A stretch of 64,000 bases of DNA from a bacterium (GTDB lineage: Bacteria; Armatimonadota; Zipacnadia; Zipacnadales; Zipacnadaceae). The stretch's first letter is position 1; each line of letters opens with the position of its first letter. A program made the translations under genes and the position numbers. The notes under the pieces were generated by a model. It was not told where the DNA came from. It saw nothing but the letters and a program-made list of their open reading frames with translations, and made no database searches. The stretch spans positions 1-64,000 of the forward strand of contig JAUWYY010000010.1 of the NCBI GenBank assembly GCA_030615605.1. The letters run 5' to 3'. Positions 23,788 through 32,539 of the stretch are shown here, in pieces.

Positions 23788-26100
23788 ATGCTGCGATGTA
23801 GCGTACTGCTAAGTGTGACATTGATCCTGCTGGCCGGGGTAGCGGCATTCGGCGATGGAATGCTGATCCCCGGGCCGCCGACCCACATTATCCCAGACGA
23901 GCCGTACTTCACGGTGAAGTACCATCACGTCGAGGTCGAGATTGAAGACCAGGTATGCACCACCTATGTGGACCAAGTCTTTATCAACGAGAGTCGGCGG
24001 GAGATGGAGGCTACCTATCTGTTTCCGCTGCCGCCGGGGGCGGTGGTCACCGAGTTTGTGCTGATTGCCGACGGTGAGGAAATAGCAGCCAGGCTGCTGG
24101 ACAAGGACGAAGCTCAGAAGATCTATGAGGAAATCGTGCGCAAGCGCAAGGACCCCGCGATATTGACTTATGCGGGCAACAACGCCTACCAGGCGAAGAT
24201 CTACCCGATTCCCCCCAAGGGTGAGCGCCGCATCGAGTTGCGCTACTCTGAGGTGCTGCGCTACGACAACGGCCTGGTGAGCTATCTGTATCCGCTCAGC
24301 CCCGAGGGGCTTTCGCACAAACCGATTGAATCCGTACTCTTCACCGCTGACATTCACTCTCAGCAAGCCATTGGTAGTGTCTACTCGCCCACGCACGAGA
24401 TTGAGGTCAACAAGATAAGCGAGAGCCACGTACGGGTCTCGTATGAGGCTAACGACGTTCTGCCCGAGCGCGACATCCTGCTCTACTACAACGTGGCGAC
24501 AGACCGGGTTGGGCTGAGCCTGGTGACCTTCAAGGAAGCCGGCGATGATGGTTTCTTCCTGCTATTGGCTGCGCCGACGGTGGAAGAAGATGAGGGCGAG
24601 GTGGTGCCCAAAAACATCTGCTTCGTGCTGGATACTTCCGGCAGCATGGCGCGCGACGATAAGATTGAGCAGGCCAAGGATGCGCTTGACTTTTGTGTGA
24701 GTAGCCTCAATCGGCAAGACCAGTTCAACATCATCGCCTTCAGCAGTAGCATCCGGGATTTCGAGGGCAGGCTCGTTCCCGCGCGAGAGGACCACATCGA
24801 GGAGGCGCGGAAGTTCATCAAGCGATTCGACGCGACTGGCGGCACCGACATTGACACCGCCCTGCGTACTGCGCTGGCGCAGCGCAAGCAGGGCGAGGTC
24901 AACTACATCGTCTTTTTGACCGATGGGCAGCCGACGGTCGGCGTCACCAGAGAGTCGCAGATTATTAAGAATATCGCCGAAGAAGCAGACGAAATGCAGC
25001 GCACGCCGACCCGTCTCTTCATCTTCGGGGTCGGCTACGATGTGAACACCAACTTTCTGGATAAGCTGGCCCAGGATAACGGCGGGCTGACCACCTACGT
25101 GCGACCGACCGAAGACATTGAGGTGAAGGTCTCCAGCTTCTTCGCGAAGATCTCCCGGCCGCTGCTGACCGAACTCAGTCTGGACTACGGCAGCGTGGAT
25201 ACTTACGACGAATTTCCGCGCGAGCTACCCGATCTCTTCCACGGCTCGCAGCTTGAGGTCTTCGGGCGTTACAAGCATGGTGCGGGACATCATAGCGCCG
25301 GCCGCACGACTATCCGTCTCAGTGGCGCGGCCCGGGACGACTCGAAAAGCTTCACGCTCGCCTGCCAGTTTCCTAGAGTGAAGCAGGGCACCGATCAGAT
25401 TGCCGCGCTGTGGGCCGCCCGCAAGATTGGCTATCTGCTCGACCAGATTCGGCTCCACGGCGAGGACAAGGAGCTGGTTGACGAGATAGTCCGGCTCAGC
25501 CTGGAATACGGGATACTGACAGAATACACGGCGTTCCTGGCCGAAGAGGACGAGGCAATCTCTCTGAGGGAGGCTGAGGAGCGGGCGGCCAGCAGCATGG
25601 GGGCAATGAGCGCGCCGGGCGCGGGCTATGGCGGGGCCGGGCAGGCGCGATCGCAGAATGCGTACGCTATGCAGCAGCAGGCGCAGGTACATACTATCAA
25701 TACCTATCTGGACGCTGAGGGCAATCGCCAGCGCATCGCCAACATCCAGAACGTTGGCCAGCGCGGGTACGTGCAGCGCCAGGGCCGCTGGGAGGATACC
25801 CGCTACCAGCCGGATATGGAGATCGCGCTGCAGGTGCAGGCCTACTCGGAGGCGCACTTCCAGCTCAGCCGCAACTTCCCGCAGCTTAACAGCCAGATGA
25901 GTGTGGGCGACAACGTCCTGGTCATCCTCAACGACCAGGTCATCGAAATCGGCGCAGCGGGCAAGACGGTGCTGACTGAAGCTGAGCTGAAAACGCTGGG
26001 GGTAAGTGCAGAGGTGCAGACCGGAGCACACCTGCAGCCCCAGCCCAATCCGGGATTCCTCGCGATGCTGCTGGTGTGGTTAGGCGGGCTGTTTAGCTGA
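23788..26100 (+). CDS. Exported VIT and vWA-domain protein
   Basis: A 770-residue protein with a signal peptide (1-21, ending VAAFG), a VIT domain (about 40-170: VYVDQVFINESRREMEATYL-like, FPLPPGAVVTEFVL) and a vWA domain with DTSGSMARDD near residue 285 and DGQPTVGVT near 385, as in inter-alpha-trypsin inhibitor-like bacterial proteins. A Gln/Ala/Gly-rich low-complexity stretch lies near 600-650, and a hydrophobic C-terminal segment (MLLVWLGGLF) may anchor it. The ATG at 23788 follows AGGGGTGAG. It overlaps the convergent gene by 8 bases. The function is probably adhesive or scaffolding. Confidence 0.88.
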   Translation: MLRCSVLLSVTLILLAGVAAFGDGMLIPGPPTHIIPDEPYFTVKYHHVEVEIEDQVCTTYVDQVFINESRREMEATYLFPLPPGAVVTEFVLIADGEEIAARLLDKDEAQKIYEEIVRKRKDPAILTYAGNNAYQAKIYPIPPKGERRIELRYSEVLRYDNGLVSYLYPLSPEGLSHKPIESVLFTADIHSQQAIGSVYSPTHEIEVNKISESHVRVSYEANDVLPERDILLYYNVATDRVGLSLVTFKEAGDDGFFLLLAAPTVEEDEGEVVPKNICFVLDTSGSMARDDKIEQAKDALDFCVSSLNRQDQFNIIAFSSSIRDFEGRLVPAREDHIEEARKFIKRFDATGGTDIDTALRTALAQRKQGEVNYIVFLTDGQPTVGVTRESQIIKNIAEEADEMQRTPTRLFIFGVGYDVNTNFLDKLAQDNGGLTTYVRPTEDIEVKVSSFFAKISRPLLTELSLDYGSVDTYDEFPRELPDLFHGSQLEVFGRYKHGAGHHSAGRTTIRLSGAARDDSKSFTLACQFPRVKQGTDQIAALWAARKIGYLLDQIRLHGEDKELVDEIVRLSLEYGILTEYTAFLAEEDEAISLREAEERAASSMGAMSAPGAGYGGAGQARSQNAYAMQQQAQVHTINTYLDAEGNRQRIANIQNVGQRGYVQRQGRWEDTRYQPDMEIALQVQAYSEAHFQLSRNFPQLNSQMSVGDNVLVILNDQVIEIGAAGKTVLTEAELKTLGVSAEVQTGAHLQPQPNPGFLAMLLVWLGGLFS

Positions 26101-26668
26101 GTTGCTCACGCCGCCAGACTTGGCGCTTCGTCCACCACCCCAAGCGCTGTTCCACTTCCTCTAGGGCAGAGTGCTTGATGATCTCGTCTCGGAGTTCGCG
26201 TGGTATTATAGCGTGAATAGAACTACCCAACTTGATCCGATGCCGGCCATAGGTAACCTCCGGGACATCGAGGAAAAGGGAGTACAACCACTGTATCCCA
26301 TGGCGGCCTACGATTCGCTTCTCAACCCACGCCACACCAGTGATGCCAGACCAGGGAACGAATCTCTGCGCCTGAAACCATGCCCTTGCTGTAATACCCA
26401 TATCTGAAATCTCTACTGACGCATTCAGGGGCATACCTTCCCTCAGGACGTGGAGGGAGAAGATCAGGAAGCCCACTGCGGGGACCAGCAACATATAGGC
26501 GTCCGATGCCGGGTCAGTGAATGATGCTACTACTAACCCAACAGCGCATCCTGCATAGAGTAAGAACGACAATAGACAGCCGAAGATATCAATTCTTGGC
26601 TGGAGGTGGTAGACTTTCGTGTCTTCGAGTCTCCCGGCATTTTCGTCTTCATCAGATCCAAAGGCCAC
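26093..26668 (-). CDS. Membrane protein with PH-like domain, unknown function
   Basis: A 191-residue protein with two hydrophobic segments (about 28-50 and 57-75). A beta-rich region follows (VEISDMGITARAWFQAQRFV, PWSGITGVAWVEKR), reminiscent of bacterial PH-like membrane proteins. The end overlaps the VIT/vWA gene on the other strand. It is the last gene after slipin, nfeD and a small membrane protein on the same strand, 94 bases after slipin. Confidence 0.65.
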   Translation of the reverse strand: MAFGSDEDENAGRLEDTKVYHLQPRIDIFGCLLSFLLYAGCAVGLVVASFTDPASDAYMLLVPAVGFLIFSLHVLREGMPLNASVEISDMGITARAWFQAQRFVPWSGITGVAWVEKRIVGRHGIQWLYSLFLDVPEVTYGRHRIKLGSSIHAIIPRELRDEIIKHSALEEVEQRLGWWTKRQVWRREQLS

Positions 26669-26762
26669 AAGTTCTCAGCCTCCTCCCCGGGCACCTTCGG
26701 CGTCGCTGGGCCGGGTGCCACTAGAGCAGCAACCTTGTCAGTGTTGCGGCGTGCCCAGCCTA

Positions 26763-27581
26763 CTACCCCAATGGCGCCGGCGGCTCGGCAGCGGGCGGAG
26801 CCTGCTCTTCTGTTGATTCGGCCTGGGGCAGGAAAGCCTTTGTGATCTGCTCGACGGCGCTAAACATCTCCAGCGGCAGCGGGAAGACAACGGTAGAGGC
26901 CTTCTCCGTGGAGATTTCAACCACCGTCTGCAGGAAGCGCAACTGCAGGGCCGGCGGGTGGGCACCGATGATGTCGGCGGCATCGGACAGCCGCTGGGAG
27001 GCCTGGAACTCGCCTTCGGCGGCGATGACCTTGGCACGCCGTTCCCGTTCGGCTTCGGCCTGCCGCGCGATGGCCCGAACCATATGCTCGGGCAGCTCGA
27101 CGTCCTTGACCTCGACAGCGGTCACCTTGATACCCCATGGGTCAGTGTGGGCATCAATAATCTTCTGCAGGGTGTTATTGATCTTGTCGCGCTCGGCCAG
27201 GACCTCGTCAAGCTCCGACTCGCCGATGACCGCGCGCATGGTGGTCTGGGCGATCTGGCTGGTGGCCCGCAGGAAGTCCTGGATTTGCACGATGGCGTCC
27301 TCGGGGTCGTAGACGCGGAAATACAGGACCGCGTTGACGCTGATGGTCACGTTATCGCGCGTGATGACCTCCTGGCGGGGTATGTCCAGGGTCACAATAC
27401 GCAGCTCCACCTTGACCATCTGCTCGATGATGGGCCACACGTAGAAGATCCCGGGCCCGCGAGCGCCCACCAGTCGGCCCAGGCGGAAGATCACCCCACG
27501 CTCATACTCGCGCACTACCTTGATACCGCCTATCAGTATCAAGAACGCAACTACCCCCACGCTAATCAGAAATGTCGCCAT
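26763..27581 (-). CDS. Slipin/stomatin-like SPFH protein
   Basis: A 272-residue SPFH protein: one N-terminal membrane hairpin (about 3-23), the stomatin signature ([30 protein letters not shown]), a conserved [16 protein letters not shown] region near 80, and a helical C-terminal coiled coil ([20 protein letters not shown]) ending in a Pro/Ala/Glu tail. Slipins oligomerise at the membrane and in bacteria are typically paired with an NfeD partner, which is the upstream gene here. The ATG at 27581 fits the AGGAG site better than a GTG at 27590. Confidence 0.92.
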   Translation of the reverse strand: MATFLISVGVVAFLILIGGIKVVREYERGVIFRLGRLVGARGPGIFYVWPIIEQMVKVELRIVTLDIPRQEVITRDNVTISVNAVLYFRVYDPEDAIVQIQDFLRATSQIAQTTMRAVIGESELDEVLAERDKINNTLQKIIDAHTDPWGIKVTAVEVKDVELPEHMVRAIARQAEAERERRAKVIAAEGEFQASQRLSDAADIIGAHPPALQLRFLQTVVEISTEKASTVVFPLPLEMFSAVEQITKAFLPQAESTEEQAPPAAEPPAPLG

Positions 27582-27647
27582 CTGCCTCACTCCTTTGCCG
27601 GAATTTGGTTTAACCCGGGCAGCGCCGACCCTGCCCGGGATAGTACA

Positions 27648-28967
27648 CTACTCTTTGCGCTGGACCTTAAGGCGCATATGGGGCAACTCTTCAGTAACTA
27701 CAATCTCTTCGCCGACCTCTATTGGTTCTCCTTCACAGGTGGCTGACCACACTGCTCCGTCCACGTGCACCAGCCCGTTGGGATCAAGCCGCTGACGGAC
27801 CGTACCGGTGGTTCCAGGCAACGCTCCTATGCCGATAGCAAGCGGGCGTCTCTGCCCCTTGACGATGGCGCCCAAAGCCAGCAGGAAGAAGCCGCCGGTA
27901 GCGACCGCCACGCCCAGGATCAGCGGTCGCGAGACAGGCGTAGCGGGCGACTCCATTAGAATTAGGGAGCCAATCACAAAAGCGGCCAACCCGCCGACGC
28001 CCAGCACTCCGTAGGTGGGCGTGTACAGTTCGGCAATTAGCATCGCTACTCCCGCCACGATCAACACCAGTCCGGCAAAATTGAAGGGCAACACTGACAG
28101 CCCGTACAGCCCCAGAATCAAGCAGATCAGGCCGACAACGCCGGCTCCCCCGATGCCGGGAACCTTTAGCTCGAAGATTATGCCGTAGAAGCCGATTATG
28201 AGCAGCAGATAAGCGACATTGGGATGGGCAAGTACGCTCAGCAGGCTCTCGCGCCAGCTCATTTCCACTGATTCGATGCGCGCGCCCGAGGTTTTCAAAG
28301 TGACCTCTCCGGCGGGGGTTTCGACAGTTCGTCCGGCGGCCTGCTCGGCAAACTGGTCAGCAGTTGCCGCGATGAAGTCTACTACGCCTTGCTCGACCGC
28401 TTCGCTGGCAGTGGCGGTGATGCTCTCGCGTATGGCCCGCTCGGCCCACTCGGCGTTGCGGCCGCGCTTGTCGGCCAGGCCGCGAATCTGGGACACCGCG
28501 TCGTTGACAATCTTCTCAGTCAGTGTTTCAAGCTGCTTCGCAGCGCCCTCGCTGGGTTCAGCACCAGGCATACCACCGGTGATCATCACGGGATGAGCCG
28601 CGCCGATGGTCGTGGAGGGAGCCATGGCGCTGACGTGGGCGGCATATATTATGAACGTGCCCGCCGAGGCGGCACGGGCCCCTTCGGGCGCCACCCATAC
28701 TCCTACCGGGATGGGCGAGTGGAGGATGTCGCTGATAATCTGGCGCATCGAGATCATCTGCCCGCCGGGAGTATCAAGCTTGATGAGCACCATAGCGGCA
28801 TCGCGCCGCCGCGCCGCGTCAATACCCCGACTGATGTAGCTGGCAGTAGCCGGGTTTATGTCGCTAGCTACGGTGAGCTGAAGGACGAGCGGCTCGGCCT
28901 GAGCAACCGGGCCAAGCGTCAGGCCGACGGTTACAAGTAGCAAGACCAACACTGTCCGAATCGGCAT
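27648..28967 (-). CDS. NfeD-family membrane serine protease (long form)
   Basis: A 439-residue protein with a signal peptide (1-24) and a ClpP-class protease domain with the catalytic serine in ARAASAGTF near residue 99 and the candidate lysine in ADKRGRNAEWAE near 170. Four or five membrane helices follow (about 245-370), then an OB-fold NfeD C-terminus (IGIGALPGTTGTVRQRL; VWSATCEGEPIEVGEEI). Long NfeD proteins cleave stomatin-like partners, and the slipin gene is 66 bases downstream. It is the second gene of a four-gene minus-strand operon. Confidence 0.92.
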   Translation of the reverse strand: MPIRTVLVLLLVTVGLTLGPVAQAEPLVLQLTVASDINPATASYISRGIDAARRRDAAMVLIKLDTPGGQMISMRQIISDILHSPIPVGVWVAPEGARAASAGTFIIYAAHVSAMAPSTTIGAAHPVMITGGMPGAEPSEGAAKQLETLTEKIVNDAVSQIRGLADKRGRNAEWAERAIRESITATASEAVEQGVVDFIAATADQFAEQAAGRTVETPAGEVTLKTSGARIESVEMSWRESLLSVLAHPNVAYLLLIIGFYGIIFELKVPGIGGAGVVGLICLILGLYGLSVLPFNFAGLVLIVAGVAMLIAELYTPTYGVLGVGGLAAFVIGSLILMESPATPVSRPLILGVAVATGGFFLLALGAIVKGQRRPLAIGIGALPGTTGTVRQRLDPNGLVHVDGAVWSATCEGEPIEVGEEIVVTEELPHMRLKVQRKE

Positions 28968-28990
28968 TTGTCCCAGCCTCCTGGTAGCCT

Positions 28991-29287
28991 CTATCCTGCC
29001 TGTTGCGGGGCTGCTTGTTGTGCGACCTGACGACGCTGCACCGGCGGGTCATTGGCCCGGTAGACCACTATGTAGTAGATAAGAGCGCCCAGCCACCGGG
29101 TCATCACAATGAGCACGCACCACAGCGCCCGCGTGCCCGGATCGGGGAAATCACGGCGGGCACAGTCCCAGATCGCCAGAATTGTTACCACCCAACTGGC
29201 CAGTCCGAACAACATCGCCGTGCCGATAGCCAGGAAGTAGAAGGCAAAGAAGGCGAAGGCAAAAAATGCGCCTGCTGTCTCTTCCAT
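28991..29287 (-). CDS. Small PLDc_N-like membrane protein
   Basis: A 98-residue protein with two hydrophobic helices (about 8-40 and 60-78) and the arrangement WDCARRDFPDPGTRALWCVLI then GALIYYIVVY, typical of the phospholipase D N-terminal (PLDc_N) membrane module, followed by a Gln/Ala-rich tail. It lies 23 bases upstream of nfeD, so it is probably first in that operon. A GAGGAGG site precedes the ATG, and a partial leader motif lies 72 bases upstream. Confidence 0.75.
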   Translation of the reverse strand: MEETAGAFFAFAFFAFYFLAIGTAMLFGLASWVVTILAIWDCARRDFPDPGTRALWCVLIVMTRWLGALIYYIVVYRANDPPVQRRQVAQQAAPQQAG

Positions 29288-29359
29288 AGTACTGGCACCT
29301 CCTCATCGAATGGATAGGAACTCATCCCATCATCAACAGTATTCGCCCTTCGGCGGCAG

Positions 29360-29368
29360 ATTCCTTCC
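29360..29368 (-). repeat. GGAAGGAATTC leader motif, copy 4 (degenerate)
   Basis: Minus-strand GGAAGGAAT followed by C, one position short of the full motif, 72 bases upstream of the PLDc_N-like gene and in its orientation. Confidence 0.45.
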
Positions 29369-29537
29369 GCTAGCGTGACTACATTCCCTCCTTGCAGGTG
29401 AAGCGGGATTGCCGCAGGCAAGTCTTTGGCCGCGCCTTCCGCTTGCCAGACAGGACAAGAAGGACATTTGCCCACGGTTGGCGAATTACAATAATAAGAA
29501 GTTGCGGGCCGTTACCTTGAGCAAGGGAGCAATCAAG

Positions 29538-30764
29538 ATGGTTTCAACAGGGCCGCATCGCAGGCGACGTCTTCTGGTCGGTATCGTCCTGGGAATTGGT
29601 GTGTTGGGACTGGTCGTGGTGGGGTTTGCAACAGTTGGGCAGGCGCAAACAGCAAGCGGGGTTGCGAAGTCAGCGTGGCCGATGTTCCGCCACGACGTTC
29701 GCGGGACAGGGTGCACAACGGGTGGCCAGGTGGCGGTGGCACCACAGGAGGGCGAGGAGGTCAAGCCACCGGTCAACGGCCCGCAGACCGCGACCTTGAA
29801 GTGGGTATTCGAGGGCGCGGAAAAGGAGATGAAGAGTAATCCAGTAATTGGCGCGGATGGGACGATCTACGTCGGGTCCGACGACTACCACCTCTACGCG
29901 ATCAACCCCGACGGGACGCTGAAATGGAAACTGAAGCCCGAGCGAACGTCACAGGTCGTGGCGAGTCCGGCCATCGCCGCCGATGGGACTCTCTACGTGA
30001 CATTCCTGACGCTGTGCGGGGTGAGTCCGGCGGGGACGGTCAAGTGGACGTCGGATGTATATCAGAGCACTAGCTGCACCGGCGCGGCCATCGGCAGTGA
30101 CGGGACGATCTACGTGGCTAACAGCGACATGCGCATGGTTGCCGTGAACCCCGACGGATCGGAGAAGTGGCGCACGAGGTGCGGCGCCCCTCAGGGTAGT
30201 CCGGTAATTGGTGCGGACGGCACAGTATACGCCGCCAGCTATGGGGGAAGCTTGCGCGCCTTCTCTGCGGCGGACGGGACAGAGAAGTGGCAGCTCTACG
30301 TCACTGGTGTCAACTGTTATTCCCAGGGAGCCGCGATTGGCAAGGACGGCACGATCTACGTGGGCGGCAAGGACCACCTCGACGCCATGAACCCGGACGG
30401 GACACGGAAGTGGGCCTGCGACCTGGACAACATGGTCGAGGGCGGGCCGGCAATAGGCCCCGACGGGACAATCTACGCGTTGGCCCGCGCCCTGTGCGCC
30501 GTGGCGCCGGACGGGACGCTGAAGTGGCAGTACGAGGCCGGCTATGGGGCGTTTGCGGAGACCAGCCCGGCGATCGGCGCAGACGGAACAGTGTATGTCG
30601 GGTCGAATGGGGGTTCGGTCTACGCAGTCAGCCCCGACGGGACCCTGAAGTGGGAGTATGAGGTGGCCCGAGGCTCGAAGATGTACAGCCCGACGATCGG
30701 TCCTGACGGAACGCTCTACATCGCCTGCCAGGACGATAAACTGTACGCGTTCCAGGATGAATAG
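29538..30764 (+). CDS. Exported PQQ-like beta-propeller protein
   Basis: A 408-residue protein with an N-terminal membrane/signal segment (about 8-35), then about eight repeats of a 35-45 residue blade. Each contains a variant of GADGTIYVGS followed by NPDGTLKW, the pattern of PQQ-like or WD-type propellers (PQQ_2/BamB-like). It is probably a periplasmic or surface binding scaffold; catalytic pterin or metal residues are not evident. The ATG at 29538 follows GGGAGC; the open frame upstream is not needed. Confidence 0.85.
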   Translation: MVSTGPHRRRRLLVGIVLGIGVLGLVVVGFATVGQAQTASGVAKSAWPMFRHDVRGTGCTTGGQVAVAPQEGEEVKPPVNGPQTATLKWVFEGAEKEMKSNPVIGADGTIYVGSDDYHLYAINPDGTLKWKLKPERTSQVVASPAIAADGTLYVTFLTLCGVSPAGTVKWTSDVYQSTSCTGAAIGSDGTIYVANSDMRMVAVNPDGSEKWRTRCGAPQGSPVIGADGTVYAASYGGSLRAFSAADGTEKWQLYVTGVNCYSQGAAIGKDGTIYVGGKDHLDAMNPDGTRKWACDLDNMVEGGPAIGPDGTIYALARALCAVAPDGTLKWQYEAGYGAFAETSPAIGADGTVYVGSNGGSVYAVSPDGTLKWEYEVARGSKMYSPTIGPDGTLYIACQDDKLYAFQDE

Positions 30765-30954
30765 AGAGCCGAGGGCCCTGGCGCTTGACAGCACGCTGGC
30801 CACGGAATGAGCAGCACCAATCAAGGCTCGCTGCACGAAGTGTGGCATTAGGCAGCCGCTACTCTGACTCCGCCTAGCTTCCACCTTGGTCTGTGCAGCA
30901 AAGATCAGCATCAGCACCATAGTGCCGACGTATGCTACCGTCTGCCGATAGCCG

Positions 30955-31647
30955 TCATGGGAACGCTCCAAAGATGTGGGCCAGGCAGTAATAGATGCCT
31001 ACGGCGATGAAGATGCCCCCGGTGATGCGCCGGGCCCACTGCTCGAAGGGCACAAGCTTGCTGTAAGCCTGCCCGACCCACTTCGCCCCGAGGGCGATCA
31101 GCACCGCGAAAATCAGTACCGGCAGCCCCGTGGCTATGCCGTACGCCGAGGGGATGGTTATCCCCGACTCATACCGCAGCGCTATAGGGATGAGGGCCCC
31201 GAAAAACAGCGCAGCCGAGGTCGGACAGAATGAAAGTGCGAAGATCACGCCCAGCAGCAGGGCCCCCCACATACCCAGCGCCTCAATCCGCTTCTGCACC
31301 CTTTCGCTCACGCTCGCGCCAGAAAAGTTGAGCTGTATCAACTCGACCAGGATCATCCCCACCAGGATGAGGATCGGGCCGAGAACCTTGTTCATGTACT
31401 TCTGGAGCAGGTGCGAGACGGACGGGGCCGAAAGAAGGCTCGCGACGAGCAGCGCGCCCAGGAGTAAGTAGGTCAGCGTCCGTCCCGCCGTGTAAAGCAG
31501 GCCTGTGAGAAAGACCCGGAAGGGGCTTCCTACTCTCTGGCCCACGAAGGAGATGGCCGCGATGTTGGTGGCCAGAGGGCACGGGCTGATCGAGGTCAGA
31601 ATGCCCAGCCAGAAGGCCGAGGCCACAGCCAGCAGAAACTCCGCCAT
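30955..31647 (-). CDS. arsG: ArsG-like aromatic arsenical efflux permease (DsbD/CcdA fold)
   Basis: A 230-residue membrane protein with about six helices in the CcdA/DsbD-type arrangement: the first Cys in TSISPCPLATNIAAIS near residue 24, and the second in LSFCPTSAALFFGALI near 135. This resembles ArsG of the arsEFG cluster, proposed to export reduced aromatic arsenicals. The ATG at 31647 overlaps the arsF stop, so a longer start at 31749 is rejected. It is the last gene of the ars operon. The link to organoarsenicals comes from the family, not from this sequence. Confidence 0.8.
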   Translation of the reverse strand: MAEFLLAVASAFWLGILTSISPCPLATNIAAISFVGQRVGSPFRVFLTGLLYTAGRTLTYLLLGALLVASLLSAPSVSHLLQKYMNKVLGPILILVGMILVELIQLNFSGASVSERVQKRIEALGMWGALLLGVIFALSFCPTSAALFFGALIPIALRYESGITIPSAYGIATGLPVLIFAVLIALGAKWVGQAYSKLVPFEQWARRITGGIFIAVGIYYCLAHIFGAFP

Positions 31648-32252
31648 CAGTCCGCAGCCTCCAGGTAGCCACGCGTCTCGTCCTGGACGTACTTCAGGAA
31701 CGCCTCCTTGTCGCGGACGAGCTGCCAGACGCGCGGGAGGTTCTTCCACTGCTCTTGCTTGCCGTCGGCGAACTCGGCGAGTACAACGGAGCGCGTCACG
31801 AGTTGGTAATCCTGGACGAAGTGCTCGTTGGCCGGCTCCTCCACGTTCACGACCCGAAACTCCAGACGACCGTCTTTGAGGGCTTCGGGGAAGCCGGCAT
31901 TAACAGCCTCCGTGGCATAGGCCTCGATGGTTCGGCAGGTCACACAGCGCATGTTGCCGTGGAAGTAGTAGGCAACGAGCTTAGAACTGGCCTTCGTGGT
32001 CTCCGCGGCCTCGGACATTGCGGTTTGCCCGGGTTGGGCAACGGATGTTGGCGTAGAGGGCATGCTGGCGGCAGGTTGTCCCCTGGTCTCCGCGGCCTCG
32101 GACATTGCGGTTTGCCCGGGTTGGGCAACGGATGTTGCCGTAGAGGGCATGCTGGCAGCAGGTCTCCCGCTAGTCTCCTTCACGACCAGGTAGATGACGC
32201 TCGCCGCGACGAAGGCTAGCAGAATGGTAGTAACGATGGCCTTGGTCTTCAT
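31647..32252 (-). CDS. arsF: ArsF-like periplasmic thioredoxin-fold protein with a tandem repeat linker
   Basis: A 201-residue protein with an N-terminal membrane anchor (6-25). A Pro/Ala/Ser/Thr linker follows (about 28-86), made of two 29-residue copies beginning near PAASMPST and ending in QTAMSEAAET. A thioredoxin-like domain follows with RCVTCRTIEAYATEAV near residue 102, whose CX2C pair may be the redox centre. ArsF-family proteins supply reducing power for aromatic arsenical reduction. The ATG at 32252 follows AAAGGAG. Its stop overlaps arsG. Confidence 0.8.
   Translation of the reverse strand: MKTKAIVTTILLAFVAASVIYLVVKETSGRPAASMPSTATSVAQPGQTAMSEAAETRGQPAASMPSTPTSVAQPGQTAMSEAAETTKASSKLVAYYFHGNMRCVTCRTIEAYATEAVNAGFPEALKDGRLEFRVVNVEEPANEHFVQDYQLVTRSVVLAEFADGKQEQWKNLPRVWQLVRDKEAFLKYVQDETRGYLEAAD
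31998..32171 (-). repeat. 87-base tandem duplication in arsF
   Basis: Two adjacent, in-frame, nearly identical 87-base copies (31998-32084 and 32085-32171), differing at a few bases. They lengthen the linker between membrane anchor and thioredoxin domain by 29 residues. Good identity suggests a recent event. Confidence 0.85.
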
Positions 32253-32289
32253 GCGCAGGTCTCCTTTGAAAGCAGCTCTCTTCCCCTGA

Positions 32290-32520
32290 TTAGCTAAGGA
32301 ACTCCTTGATATTGTCGGCCGACAACGCCTTCCCTACCGACTTCACAGCACCGTCCACGACAAGCGCCGGCGTCATCATGACGCCGAGCTTCATGATCTC
32401 CGTGATGTCGGTGACCTTCTCGATCTTATACTCGACGCCGAGAGCCTTGGCCGCCGCCTCGGCGTTCTCGGCCAGCTTCTTGCACTTGGGGCACCCGGTA
32501 CCGAGGATTTGTATCCTCAT
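32290..32520 (-). CDS. Small redox-active thioredoxin-like protein
   Basis: A 76-residue thioredoxin-fold protein with the redox motif GTGCPKCKKL near residue 8 and the cis-proline region VMMTPALVVDG near 46, like the TM0996/MJ0307-type small thioredoxins that commonly sit next to permeases of this kind. TGGAGG precedes the ATG at 32520. It is 19 bases from the permease and probably supplies or senses thiols in the arsenic operon. Confidence 0.88.
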   Translation of the reverse strand: MRIQILGTGCPKCKKLAENAEAAAKALGVEYKIEKVTDITEIMKLGVMMTPALVVDGAVKSVGKALSADNIKEFLS

Positions 32521-32539
32521 CGAAATTGCCTCCATTGAA

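Noticed and set aside
23788-26100. Reading the two vWA genes as one broken gene
   Set aside because: Each has its own signal peptide, ribosome site and full vWA core, so they are separate genes.
29949-30971. A 340-codon minus-strand open frame opposite the PQQ-propeller gene
   Set aside because: It is antisense to a gene with clear repeats and signal peptide. Its Arg/Val/Asp/His-rich composition is typical of a shadow frame caused by repeated GC-rich codons.
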